64,000 nt of DNA from positions 2,852,001 through 2,916,000 of the forward strand of contig OZ257145.1 in the NCBI GenBank assembly GCA_965279315.1. The letters are read 5' to 3'. Positions within the stretch are counted from its first letter, which is position 1. The number at the start of each line of letters is the position of its first letter. The DNA comes from JAPWJZ01 sp965279315 (lineage in GTDB: Bacteria > Pseudomonadota > Alphaproteobacteria > Micavibrionales > UBA2020). Shown in pieces: positions 32,409-40,499 of the stretch. A model generated the notes under the pieces. It saw nothing but the letters and a program-made list of their open reading frames with translations. It searched no databases and was not told where the DNA came from. The translations under genes and the position numbers were made by a program.

Positions 32409-32963
32409 ATGTACTACAAGAGAATTATGCCCATTACCTTACTAATCATTGCCTTATTTTTAGGTGTGTTGTTTACAATGTTGTTCAATCCACCTGTAAC
32501 TATTTCATTGAAATTTGACCCCAATACCCAAATTATAAATACATCTATCAAGAACGAAAGTGCCCGCAATTTACATTTTGATGGTTTCAGCTCAGGACCA
32601 AGGAAACAAGCCTCTAAAGAGATACCAACAAATGTGTATGTGAAGATCTTCTCAAAAGATGGGAAGGTTCTAAGTAAATACAGTTGGAATGAAGGTTACA
32701 TAAGCGGCCCCGCAGATATGCAACATACTTTACGTCCTATTCCTTTGCAGGACATGGCAATATTAACTCCTCATGAGATAATTACGGCAGAAGCAAGGTT
32801 GTATGACCTGTTAGCTCCACCGCTGTATGGTGAAATGCGCAAGCTGCAAGATTTCTGTGTTCAGTTTATGGTTGCGTTTAATTTTAACCCTTACGGATTA
32901 TTTATTGTGACGAAGGAAACTGAAAAATTTTGTGTTGAGAATGTCATCAAAACTGAAAAGTAA
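32409..32963 (+). CDS. Membrane-anchored hypothetical protein, low GC
   Basis: A 184-residue orphan. It has one N-terminal membrane anchor (residues about 7-28, IMPITLLIIALFLGVLFTML), so the rest is probably periplasmic. The body reads as beta-rich and has two cysteines near the C terminus. Base composition is strongly AT-rich and codon use differs from all neighbours, which suggests recent transfer. The start ATG at 32409 has no good ribosome-binding site. It stands alone between the pnp terminator and the glycerophosphodiesterase. I recognise no family. Confidence 0.65.
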   Translation: MYYKRIMPITLLIIALFLGVLFTMLFNPPVTISLKFDPNTQIINTSIKNESARNLHFDGFSSGPRKQASKEIPTNVYVKIFSKDGKVLSKYSWNEGYISGPADMQHTLRPIPLQDMAILTPHEIITAEARLYDLLAPPLYGEMRKLQDFCVQFMVAFNFNPYGLFIVTKETEKFCVENVIKTEK

Positions 32964-33046
32964 TTATTAAGTTGATATGCATTTCAGCTTATTATTAACT
33001 AAATAAGTTATCTGTTTTGGTTCATTTTCTCTTTTAGGAAAACCAC

Positions 33047-33796
33047 ATGACCTCCCTCGTCATCCCCCGCGTTATCGGCCACCGTGGCGCGAAAGCTTAT
33101 GCGCCGGAAAACACGCTGTCATCCGTCCATGTCGCCGCCGACCTTGGCTGCGAATGGGTGGAGGTGGACGTAAAGCTGTCGAAGGACAGCGAAGCGATCA
33201 TTTTCCATGACGAGGAACTGGAGCGCTGCACCGGCGTCAACGGCCTTGTGAAAGATTTCACGCTGGCCGAATTGAGGGAGATGGATGCGGGCTCGTGGTA
33301 CGGCGAGAGCTTCCTGAACGAGCGCATCCCGACGCTGGAGGAATTGCTGAACGTGGTGCTAGAGCGCGGCATGGGCGTGAACCTTGAAATCAAGCCCTGC
33401 CCCGGCCGCGAAAAAGAAACCGCCGAAGTGATGCTGGATGTGGCGACGCGCATCTGGCCCGACGACCTGCCCCCGCCCCTCGTCTCAAGCTTCCAGCATG
33501 TGAGCCTTGAAACGGCGTTCGAGATGATGGCCGACTGGCCGCGCGGTTTCCTGATGGACGAACACATGGACAACTGGCGCCAGCTGGCCGAATACCTGGA
33601 GGCCGCAACGATCAACATCAACGGCAACACCGTGACACGCGACCAGGTCGAGGAATACATGGAATACCAGAAGCCCATCCTCGCCTATACCATCAACGAC
33701 CAGATGAAGGCGAAGGAGCTGATACGCTGGGGCGTCGATACGGTATTCTCCGACAACCCCGACACCATCATGGAAATCCTGTCGCCGAAGCATTAG
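33047..33796 (+). CDS. Glycerophosphodiester phosphodiesterase
   Basis: A 249-residue GDPD TIM barrel without a signal peptide, so cytosolic (UgpQ type). The catalytic motif RVIGHRGAKAYAPENTL contains His and Arg, and the metal-binding EVDVKLSKDSEAIIFHD holds Glu, Asp and the second His. NLEIKPCPG carries another metal ligand. It hydrolyses glycerophosphodiesters such as glycerophosphocholine to glycerol-3-phosphate and an alcohol. AGGAAAACC precedes the ATG. It ends before a bidirectional terminator shared with the small gene at 33884. Confidence 0.92.
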   Translation: MTSLVIPRVIGHRGAKAYAPENTLSSVHVAADLGCEWVEVDVKLSKDSEAIIFHDEELERCTGVNGLVKDFTLAELREMDAGSWYGESFLNERIPTLEELLNVVLERGMGVNLEIKPCPGREKETAEVMLDVATRIWPDDLPPPLVSSFQHVSLETAFEMMADWPRGFLMDEHMDNWRQLAEYLEAATININGNTVTRDQVEEYMEYQKPILAYTINDQMKAKELIRWGVDTVFSDNPDTIMEILSPKH

Positions 33797-33801
33797 GCGC
33801 A

Positions 33802-33838
33802 AAAAAGAAAGCCCACAGAAATTCTGTGGGCTTTCCCT
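33802..33838. terminator. Bidirectional rho-independent terminator
   Basis: GAAAGCCCACAGAA (33807-33820) and TTCTGTGGGCTTTC (33822-33835) form a near-perfect stem. The A-run on the left gives a T-run on the minus strand and the right side is T-rich, so it can end both the GDPD gene and the small minus-strand gene at 33884. Confidence 0.85.
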
Positions 33839-33883
33839 TCGTAGGGAATACTGCAAAAGCCGTTTCCCCTTGGAAGCTTGTCT

Positions 33884-34087
33884 TTATTGGTTACAGCCGC
33901 AGTCGCCTTTTTTGGAGCTGTCGGTGACCTTATCGGCATCAGGCTTAGCGTCACGCACTGCGGTTTTTTCTTCTTTGGCCAGCTTTGCATCGTCTTCCGG
34001 TGCGGGCGGGCCGCCTTCGCCTTCCCAACGCGACTGCGGAAAGCCGCTACGGGGGGCAGGCTGATTTTCTTTACGAATGTCTGCCAT
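33884..34087 (-). CDS. Small hypothetical protein with CxC tail
   Basis: A 67-residue hydrophilic protein. The start ATG at 34087 has a perfect AGGAG seven bases upstream, which supports it over the 20-residue longer frame. It is rich in Lys, Asp and Pro, has no hydrophobic core, and ends in GDCGCNQ. Disorder is likely. A second small protein 250 bases upstream (34340) also ends in a cysteine motif. Function is unknown; metal or thiol binding is only a guess. Confidence 0.65.
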   Translation of the reverse strand: MADIRKENQPAPRSGFPQSRWEGEGGPPAPEDDAKLAKEEKTAVRDAKPDADKVTDSSKKGDCGCNQ

Positions 34088-34256
34088 GTTGCTTCTCCTG
34101 TTTGACGTTGGTTCACTAAAATTTTCAAGGTGAAGAGACAAGAACATTTTGAAAGACCGGCTTTAAACGCCCTTGCCTCTTCGATATAGCCAACACATCA
34201 TACCGGAGAGCGTTCCAAATATAATACGCTGCCTTTTCAATACGTTAGAATTCAAA

Positions 34257-34290
34257 ACAGAAAAAGCCGGGAAGCATTACGCCCCCGGCT
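34257..34290 (-). terminator. Rho-independent terminator for the small gene at 34340
   Basis: On the minus strand AGCCGGG (34290-34284) pairs with CCCGGCT (34271-34265), followed by TTTTCTG. It lies 50 bases after the stop of the 34340 gene, so the two small genes are separate transcription units. Confidence 0.75.
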
Positions 34291-34339
34291 CTCTCTTTTT
34301 CTACAGATCGCATCCAAAAGACGCGTTCTCGAAAAAACC

Positions 34340-34564
34340 TTACTGCTTGGTGCCGCAGCCGTTGCCGCTGGTCGAGCAGGAACCGGAGTCCTTGTCGCCG
34401 CCGCCGGACAGCACTTCGCTATCGCCCGAAGAGGGATGTTTCGTTTCGATATCAAATTCATCCGAACCGACTTTGGACGAAGATTTTTTCTCGATGCTGC
34501 TGTCGCGGCCCGAAGCGGGCGACGAGGAGGATTTCGAGGGGTTTTGCGATTGTTTGTTTTCCAT
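34340..34564 (-). CDS. Small Ser-rich hypothetical protein with Cys tail
   Basis: A 74-residue, serine-rich, charged and probably disordered protein that ends CSTSGNGCGTKQ. The ATG at 34564 is preceded by AAGGA nine bases upstream. It has its own terminator. The tail resembles that of the protein at 33884 (two cysteines separated by Gly/Asn, then Lys/Asn-Gln), which suggests a common role or peptide modification, but no maturase is nearby. Composition alone supports it; low complexity makes family assignment impossible here. Confidence 0.6.
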   Translation of the reverse strand: MENKQSQNPSKSSSSPASGRDSSIEKKSSSKVGSDEFDIETKHPSSGDSEVLSGGGDKDSGSCSTSGNGCGTKQ

Positions 34565-34758
34565 GACTGGATATCCTTCATTTGTTATGTGTGTTTTGCT
34601 TGTTTTTAGCAAACATCCCGCGAATTTGTTTGTTCCCGCAGGTTGAACGGAGAGGATAAAGGGATTTTTTGATGGGCATCCAAAAATGCCTCTATCCTCT
34701 CGCGGCAAGCCAACGGCGCGTCGCGAAAAGGGTTCCTAAATTAGTGAACGGCCAAATT

Positions 34759-35487
34759 TTAAGGATAATCGCAGCTGTCGGACGTCACGCTCATGAACGA
34801 ACGCTCGCCCGCCGCGATCGTGAAGCGGTATTCCTTGTTGCCCACGACCAGCGAATGCTGCACAGGCAGCAGGCCTTCTTTTTCCGTGCGCTTGCCGCCG
34901 ATTTCGGTGAAGGTCAGCTTCACTTTCTTGCCGGGGTCATACCATGCTTCCGGCTGTCCGCCCGCGTTGACGGAGGCTTCGCCATCGCCCGCAACCGTCA
35001 CAACGCCGTTGCCGAACGCCACAGCGCCCTGCGGGCCGCTATAGACGGGTGTCTTCACGACAAATCTTTTGACCACGGGTTCCGTGCAGTTTTTCGGCGG
35101 GCGCGCGGCGTCGATCAGGAACGCAAGGCGTTCGGGCTTGATGCCGGAATCCAGCTGCTTCTTGACGAGGTCGGTCAGCTGCTTGAACACGCCCTGCGGC
35201 ACTTCCTGCTTGTATTTTTCTTCCAGCTGCTGGTACCGCACTTGCGTCGATTGCACGTCCGAATGCAGCTTGGTGATGACTTCATCAAGTCCCGTGCGCT
35301 CTTCCTGCAGCTTGGTCGCCTGTTCCTTGAACGCCAGCTGGCTGGTGCGTTCTTTCTCCCCGCCCCACCAATAGCAGGTTGCGCAGAGCATCGCGATCAT
35401 GAACACCACAAAACCGATGCGGCGGTTGCGCTGTGCGTTCTTGCGGCGCGAGCGGCGGCCGCCAAATTCATGCGACATAAAATTCAT
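34759..35487 (-). CDS. Membrane-anchored coiled-coil protein next to lptD
   Basis: A 242-residue protein. It begins with a basic N terminus (MNFMSHEFGGRRSRRKNAQR) and one membrane helix (about 25-42, GFVVFMIAMLCATCYWWGG). A coiled coil follows (about 47-95, with QATKLQEERTGLDEVITKLH), and a periplasmic beta-rich domain (about 115-240) ends in SDSCDYP. The AGGAG that serves ATG 35487 lies inside the last codons of lptD, so the two genes are coupled. The topology suits an envelope assembly or scaffold protein, but no family is recognised. Confidence 0.75.
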   Translation of the reverse strand: MNFMSHEFGGRRSRRKNAQRNRRIGFVVFMIAMLCATCYWWGGEKERTSQLAFKEQATKLQEERTGLDEVITKLHSDVQSTQVRYQQLEEKYKQEVPQGVFKQLTDLVKKQLDSGIKPERLAFLIDAARPPKNCTEPVVKRFVVKTPVYSGPQGAVAFGNGVVTVAGDGEASVNAGGQPEAWYDPGKKVKLTFTEIGGKRTEKEGLLPVQHSLVVGNKEYRFTIAAGERSFMSVTSDSCDYP

Positions 35488-35494
35488 GTTGTTA

Positions 35495-37723
35495 TCACTC
35501 CTCTTCACTACCCTTGGTCAGGCGTATGCCGGGCGCACTGAATTCGCCCAGATTTTTTAGTCCCACACGCAGTATCAGCACCGTACCGTTTTCACCCGAA
35601 GCTTCCGTGATCAGGCTGCGCGCACCTTGCAGCGAGAATGAAAAACATTCGTCCGCGTAATTGATGCCGAGCGCCGCCTTGCGCAGGCCGGGTTCCTCGC
35701 CCATATCGACCAGCGTGCCCGCATTCAGCCACCAGTTGGGGCGGAAATAATACACGCCGTCGAGCAATGCCTGCTGGCGGGATTCAGTGAAGCCTGTGCC
35801 CGCCGTGGGGTCAATGAAAATATATTTCCCGTTCACGGAAACCATATCGTTGCCCAGATGCGCCTGGAATTCGTGGCGATGGATGACAAGGTTGCGGTTG
35901 TCCATCTGGAAACGGTAATCGCCGCTCAAATACTTCGAGACGCTGGCGTTGATCTGGCCCACGAAATCCGATGCCTTGTCCTCCAGCCCCGACCCCACCG
36001 GGAAGATCACATCGTCATCGAGGCGATAGCTCTGGCCGAGGAAAACCTTGCCGTAGCGGCCATTGTCGCCGTACAGGCCCGCACGGACGCCGTAATTGAT
36101 GCGCGCGCCGTCTTCGACGCGGTCGATGCCGGGGAAACGGTTGCCGGAGAACAGGTTGTTGCTGTCCAGCTGGATGTCGATGCTGTCCTCGTTCGGGATT
36201 TCCAGCGGCGTGTCGTCCGTCTGCGGGCTGGCGCTGAGGCCGATCTGCGGCTCGATCATCACTTGCGCCTTTTCGACGCGGCGGACCATGGGATAGGAAA
36301 TATCGGCGCTGGCGACCGCCATGCCGCGGGCTTCCTGGCTGCTGCTGTCAAGCGCGGGGTTGATCAGCGCGGCGGTGCTGTCCTGCACCGCATAAAAATC
36401 GCCGCGTCCCGACAGGTTCACGCGCGTGACGAAACCATTCCTGGAAACATCGCGGCGTTCCCAGCCGAGATCAACAGACCCGCGCTGCACATCCTGGTCG
36501 GTGCCGGAGCGGCGCAGCTCCAGCGTCGACAATCCCGCCGTCCAGCGCCCGCCGAACAGCTTGCCCGGTTCGCCATAGCTGCGGTGTTCAAGGCTGGGCA
36601 GCACATCCGGCTGGTCGGGGCGCAGGCCAAGGCGCACATCCTGAAAATTGAACGCGGAAATGTTGGTGTAATCGCGTCCCGAAAAACGCTCCGCATAGGC
36701 GCGGCTTTCCAGCACGTCCTGGCTGGTGATGTCGTACAGGCGCAAATATTCCTTGTCCGACGCACGCTGCACATTGAAGCCCGCGCGCCATTTTTCGTCG
36801 ATATCGAACAGGCCCGTGGCGAAGATATGGCCGCGCAGCCGGTCTTCCTCCACCCGCCCGTCCTCTTCATGCCTGTCGGAATTCACGCCGCTGACATCCA
36901 GCTGGATCCGGCCGTTTTCGAACCGCTTGCGCACCTCGCCCTGCACCAGCACGCCCGCCTGCGTCGTGGGGCGCACGCGCAAGGTCGCATCCATATCGGG
37001 GCGGATATCGCCGAAGTAATAACCCAGCTGCGCATGCGCGCCCTGTTCGCTGCTGTACCCGTATGACGGGCGCAGGAAACCGCTTTTGCGTTTCACCGAC
37101 GGGTCGGCATGGCTGAAAATCGGCGCGAAGGCCAGCGGCACGCCCGCGAATTCCAGCCGCGCGTTTTTGTATTTCACCGAATGGTCGGTTTCGTCGTGAA
37201 CAACTTTATCCGCCTTGATCTGCCACAGCGGGTGCGGGTCGGTCTCGCAGACTTTGCAGGGCGTATAGCTGGCATCGGTCAGCGTCATCTTGTTGCCGTT
37301 TTCGCGGCGCGCTTCGGCGGCGGTGAAACGCGAACCGTCGGCCAGCAGCGACAGCAGGCTGTGGACGAAGCCGTCCTTCATGCTTTTGTTCAGCGACACA
37401 TATTCTGCGAAGCTGACATTGCCTTCATCATCCAGCAGCGACACGTTGCCAAGCGCCTCGACCGTGTCGGTATCGAGGTGATAAACCATTTTGTCGGCGC
37501 GCAAAATCTGGCCGCCCTGCACCAGTTCCACATCGCCCTGCGCGGTGACGGTTTGCTTTTCGTCATCATGCGACAATAATTTGGATTGGAAGGATACCGG
37601 CAGGTCGGTGGTCTTGACTTCCTGCGCCATGCCCGCCGTCGTGCCGAGCATCAAAAACAGCCCAAGCATCATCACGCGTTGCGTAACGTGTTTACCCCAA
37701 GATTTGCGGTGGTGCTGTGACAA
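35495..37723 (-). CDS. lptD: LPS-assembly protein LptD
   Basis: LptD inserts lipopolysaccharide into the outer membrane as a 26-strand barrel. The 742-residue precursor has a signal peptide (about 1-34, ending GTTAGMAQ), the OstA/LptA-like beta-jellyroll (about 40-160, QTVTAQGDVELVQGGQILRA), the two-cysteine motif YTPCKVC near 140, and the LptD barrel from about 200 to the end. The start is TTG at 37723; the in-frame ATGs at codons 18-19 would give a shorter signal peptide. Unlike many genomes it is not followed by surA-pdxA-ksgA but by a coiled-coil membrane protein. Confidence 0.93.
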   Translation of the reverse strand: MSQHHRKSWGKHVTQRVMMLGLFLMLGTTAGMAQEVKTTDLPVSFQSKLLSHDDEKQTVTAQGDVELVQGGQILRADKMVYHLDTDTVEALGNVSLLDDEGNVSFAEYVSLNKSMKDGFVHSLLSLLADGSRFTAAEARRENGNKMTLTDASYTPCKVCETDPHPLWQIKADKVVHDETDHSVKYKNARLEFAGVPLAFAPIFSHADPSVKRKSGFLRPSYGYSSEQGAHAQLGYYFGDIRPDMDATLRVRPTTQAGVLVQGEVRKRFENGRIQLDVSGVNSDRHEEDGRVEEDRLRGHIFATGLFDIDEKWRAGFNVQRASDKEYLRLYDITSQDVLESRAYAERFSGRDYTNISAFNFQDVRLGLRPDQPDVLPSLEHRSYGEPGKLFGGRWTAGLSTLELRRSGTDQDVQRGSVDLGWERRDVSRNGFVTRVNLSGRGDFYAVQDSTAALINPALDSSSQEARGMAVASADISYPMVRRVEKAQVMIEPQIGLSASPQTDDTPLEIPNEDSIDIQLDSNNLFSGNRFPGIDRVEDGARINYGVRAGLYGDNGRYGKVFLGQSYRLDDDVIFPVGSGLEDKASDFVGQINASVSKYLSGDYRFQMDNRNLVIHRHEFQAHLGNDMVSVNGKYIFIDPTAGTGFTESRQQALLDGVYYFRPNWWLNAGTLVDMGEEPGLRKAALGINYADECFSFSLQGARSLITEASGENGTVLILRVGLKNLGEFSAPGIRLTKGSEEE

Positions 37724-37809
37724 AACCCCGTCCCGGCTTGTTATGAGAAAAAAGCTCCGGTTTAACGGCTTATTTTCCTGAAAAATCAGGGAGGTGTCAA
37801 CCGTTCAGG

Positions 37810-39132
37810 TCATTTTCTGAGGAAGGACGGAACATCATCGCCAAAGCCGCCATCGTTTTTCTCCGGCGTCTCGGGCTTCTCCGCCTCAATTTCGATATTA
37901 TCGACATGGCGGTGACGGTGGTTCTGCTTTTCGTGACGGTTGTGGTGACGCTCGCGCTGGCGCACGGCAGGTGCCGGACGGTCACGCTCGGGCGGCGGCG
38001 GCGGGGCCTTGCCGACATCCAGCTCCAGAACTTCGATTTTCTTGCCGATCAGCTTTTCGATGATGCGCAGCGCCTTGTCATCCATCGCCGTTGCCATCGT
38101 GAAGGCACGGCCTTTCAGGCCCGCGCGGCCGGTGCGGCCGATGCGGTGGACGTAATCTTCGGGATGGTTCGGCACGTCCCAGTTGAACACGTGGGATACC
38201 GCCTGCACGTCGAGCCCGCGCGCGGCGACGTCGGAGCAGACGAGCACTTGCGTCTCGCCGGACTTGAATGCGTTCAGCGCCTGCGTGCGCTCCGACTGTT
38301 CCATGTCGCCATGCAGCGCGTCGGCCTTGATGCCCTTCGACTTCATGAAGCGGCGCACTTCCTCGATATCGCGCTTGCGATTGCAGAACACGAAAGCGTT
38401 CTTGATGCCTTCCTGCTGGTACAGCTTGAAGAACGCGGCCTGTTTCTGCTTGAAATGCGGCACATGCACAAGGAAAGCCTCGACATTCACCGCCGTCGAT
38501 GCGGGCGGCGAGATGGTGATGATTTTCGGGTTGCTCAGGAATTTATCGGCAAGGCGCTTGATTTCGGGCGGCATGGTTGCCGAGAAAAACAGCGTCTGGC
38601 GGATCGGGGGCAGCAGCGACACGATCTTTTCAAGATCGGGAATGAAACCCATATCCATCATGCGGTCGGCTTCGTCGATAACAAGAATTTTAATGTCGGC
38701 CAGTAAAATCTTGCCGCGTTCGAACAGGTCGAGCAAACGGCCGGGCGTTGCGATCAGCACGTCCACGCCCTTGTCGAGCAAACGCACCTGTTCATCCATC
38801 GACGTGCCGCCGACGATCAGCGCCTTGGTCAGCTGGATATACTTGCCGTACTTGTCGAAGTTTTCCGCCGTCTGCATCGCGAGTTCGCGCGTGGGCGAGA
38901 GAATGAGAGAGCGCGGCATACGCGCCTTGGCGCGGCCACCGGCCAGCGCATCGATCATCGGAATGGTGAATGCGCCCGTCTTGCCCGTGCCCGTTTGCGC
39001 AAGGCCGAGGACGTCGCGGCACATTTGCACGGCCGGAATGGATTGTTCCTGAATGGGGGTCGGGTTCTTGTAACCCGCTTCTTCAACGGCCTTCAAAACC
39101 GCGTCGCTGAGACCTAAGTCTTTAAATTCCAT
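37810..39132 (-). CDS. rhlE: DEAD-box RNA helicase (RhlE type)
   Basis: A 440-residue ATP-dependent RNA helicase. Q motif and PTPIQEQSIP are at the N terminus, Walker A AQTGTGKT (about 44-51), PTRELA, the DEAD box in LVIDEADRMMDMGF (about 148-162), SATMP, and HRIGRTGRAG (about 325-335) in the second RecA domain. The C-terminal tail (about 370-440) is rich in Arg, His and Pro (ERHHNRHEKQNHRHRH), which probably binds RNA. The family works in ribosome assembly and RNA decay. It is monocistronic, divergent from deoC. Confidence 0.93.
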   Translation of the reverse strand: MEFKDLGLSDAVLKAVEEAGYKNPTPIQEQSIPAVQMCRDVLGLAQTGTGKTGAFTIPMIDALAGGRAKARMPRSLILSPTRELAMQTAENFDKYGKYIQLTKALIVGGTSMDEQVRLLDKGVDVLIATPGRLLDLFERGKILLADIKILVIDEADRMMDMGFIPDLEKIVSLLPPIRQTLFFSATMPPEIKRLADKFLSNPKIITISPPASTAVNVEAFLVHVPHFKQKQAAFFKLYQQEGIKNAFVFCNRKRDIEEVRRFMKSKGIKADALHGDMEQSERTQALNAFKSGETQVLVCSDVAARGLDVQAVSHVFNWDVPNHPEDYVHRIGRTGRAGLKGRAFTMATAMDDKALRIIEKLIGKKIEVLELDVGKAPPPPPERDRPAPAVRQRERHHNRHEKQNHRHRHVDNIEIEAEKPETPEKNDGGFGDDVPSFLRK

Positions 39133-39258
39133 AATATCGCTTTTCGCTGTTTATTTGCCGTATTTTGTGCAGATTTTAAGCCCTGAATACATTGCTCATA
39201 CGCTGCTTTCAATGTAGTTTACAAGCATTATTTCATATTTACGACCGAGGAGCCAGCC

Positions 39259-40299
39259 ATGGCGAAGCCCCATCCGCAGATGACAACGGATTCAACTCCG
39301 GTTGCCAATCTTCCCGTCCGACTGCCCGTCCCCGCCAACAAGGGCCATGCGCATGAACGCAACCCCGGGACCGACCTGAACCTCGACTGGATCGACGGCA
39401 TCAATGTTAACCTTTCGGCGGTGGAACGCCGCACCTCCACCCTGCTGGGCCGCCGTACGGTCAAGAAGCAGTGGCAGGCCGCATGGCTGCTGAAGGCCGT
39501 TGCCTGCATGGATTTGACGACGCTTTCCGGTGACGACACGCCCGGCCGCGTGAAGCGGCTCTGCGCCAAAGCGCGCAAGCCGTTCCGCGATGACCTTGTC
39601 GAAGGCCTCGGCATCCAGGACCTGAAACTCACGACCGGCGCGGTCTGCGTCTATCACGAAATGGTGCCGACCGCCGTGAAGGAACTGCAGGGCACGAATA
39701 TCCCCGTAGCTGCCGTGGCTGCAGGCTTTCCGCATGGTTTGTCGCCGCTGAAGCAACGTCTTGAAGAAATCCGCGCTTCCGTCGCCGAGGGCGCAAAAGA
39801 AATCGATATCGTCATCACCCGCGGCCATGTGCTGACCGGCAACTGGCAGGCGCTGTATGACGAAGTGAAACAGATGCGCGAAGCCTGCGGCGAGGCGCAC
39901 CTGAAATCCATCCTTGCGACCGGCGAACTGGCGACCATGCGCAACGTCGCGAAAGCGTCGATGGTGGCGATGATGGCGGGTTCCGACTTCATCAAGACCT
40001 CGACCGGCAAGGAAGCGGTCAACGCCAACCTGAACGTCACCATGGTCATGATCCGCATGATCCGCGAATTCGAAGAGCAAACCGGCTACAAGATCGGCTA
40101 CAAACCCGCCGGCGGCATCGCGCATGCCAAAGACGTCATGAATTACCAGTTCATCATGAAGGAAGAACTGGGCAACCCGTGGCTACAGCCCGACCTGTTC
40201 CGCGTCGGTGCGTCTTCGCTGCTGGCGGATATCGAACGCCAGCTGGAGCATTACCTGACAGGCCGCTATTCGGCCAACAACCGCCATCCGGTGGGCTAG
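39259..40299 (+). CDS. deoC: Deoxyribose-phosphate aldolase
   Basis: DeoC splits 2-deoxyribose-5-phosphate into acetaldehyde and glyceraldehyde-3-phosphate. The 346-residue protein is of the longer (class II-like) branch with an extra N-terminal 80 residues. Visible parts are KSILATGELATM (the first Lys), DFIKTSTGKEAVNA with the Schiff-base Lys, and YKPAGGIAHAKDV with the proton-shuttle Lys. A strong GAGGAG precedes the ATG. The gene is followed by a 64-residue protein and an aldehyde dehydrogenase, consistent with a pathway that oxidises the released acetaldehyde. Confidence 0.92.
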   Translation: MAKPHPQMTTDSTPVANLPVRLPVPANKGHAHERNPGTDLNLDWIDGINVNLSAVERRTSTLLGRRTVKKQWQAAWLLKAVACMDLTTLSGDDTPGRVKRLCAKARKPFRDDLVEGLGIQDLKLTTGAVCVYHEMVPTAVKELQGTNIPVAAVAAGFPHGLSPLKQRLEEIRASVAEGAKEIDIVITRGHVLTGNWQALYDEVKQMREACGEAHLKSILATGELATMRNVAKASMVAMMAGSDFIKTSTGKEAVNANLNVTMVMIRMIREFEEQTGYKIGYKPAGGIAHAKDVMNYQFIMKEELGNPWLQPDLFRVGASSLLADIERQLEHYLTGRYSANNRHPVG

Positions 40300-40302
40300 A
40301 TC

Positions 40303-40497
40303 ATGGCAAAACCCAAAAAAGAATTTAACGATAAAGCGCTGCTGAAAGCCCTGAAAGCCGCGCGCGACGCAGACCCCAACTGGGAAAAAGCCCGCGAAGC
40401 ATTCATCAAGGCCGAAGTTGAATTCGGCAAAGACGATCCGTGCGAAGGCGTCCCCTTCGTCGAGACGAAATTTACCCGCCCCAAGAGGAGCAAATAA
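40303..40497 (+). CDS. Small hypothetical protein between deoC and aldehyde dehydrogenase
   Basis: A 64-residue basic, Lys-rich cytosolic protein (FNDKALLKALKAARDADPNW at about 8-27, then AREAFIKAEVEFGKDDPCEG). It starts four bases after the deoC stop without a clear ribosome-binding site and ends two bases before the aldehyde dehydrogenase start region, whose AGGAG lies in its last codons. The tight packing implies co-translation. I know no family; a small helical adaptor is possible. Confidence 0.75.
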   Translation: MAKPKKEFNDKALLKALKAARDADPNWEKAREAFIKAEVEFGKDDPCEGVPFVETKFTRPKRSK

Positions 40498-40499
40498 TA

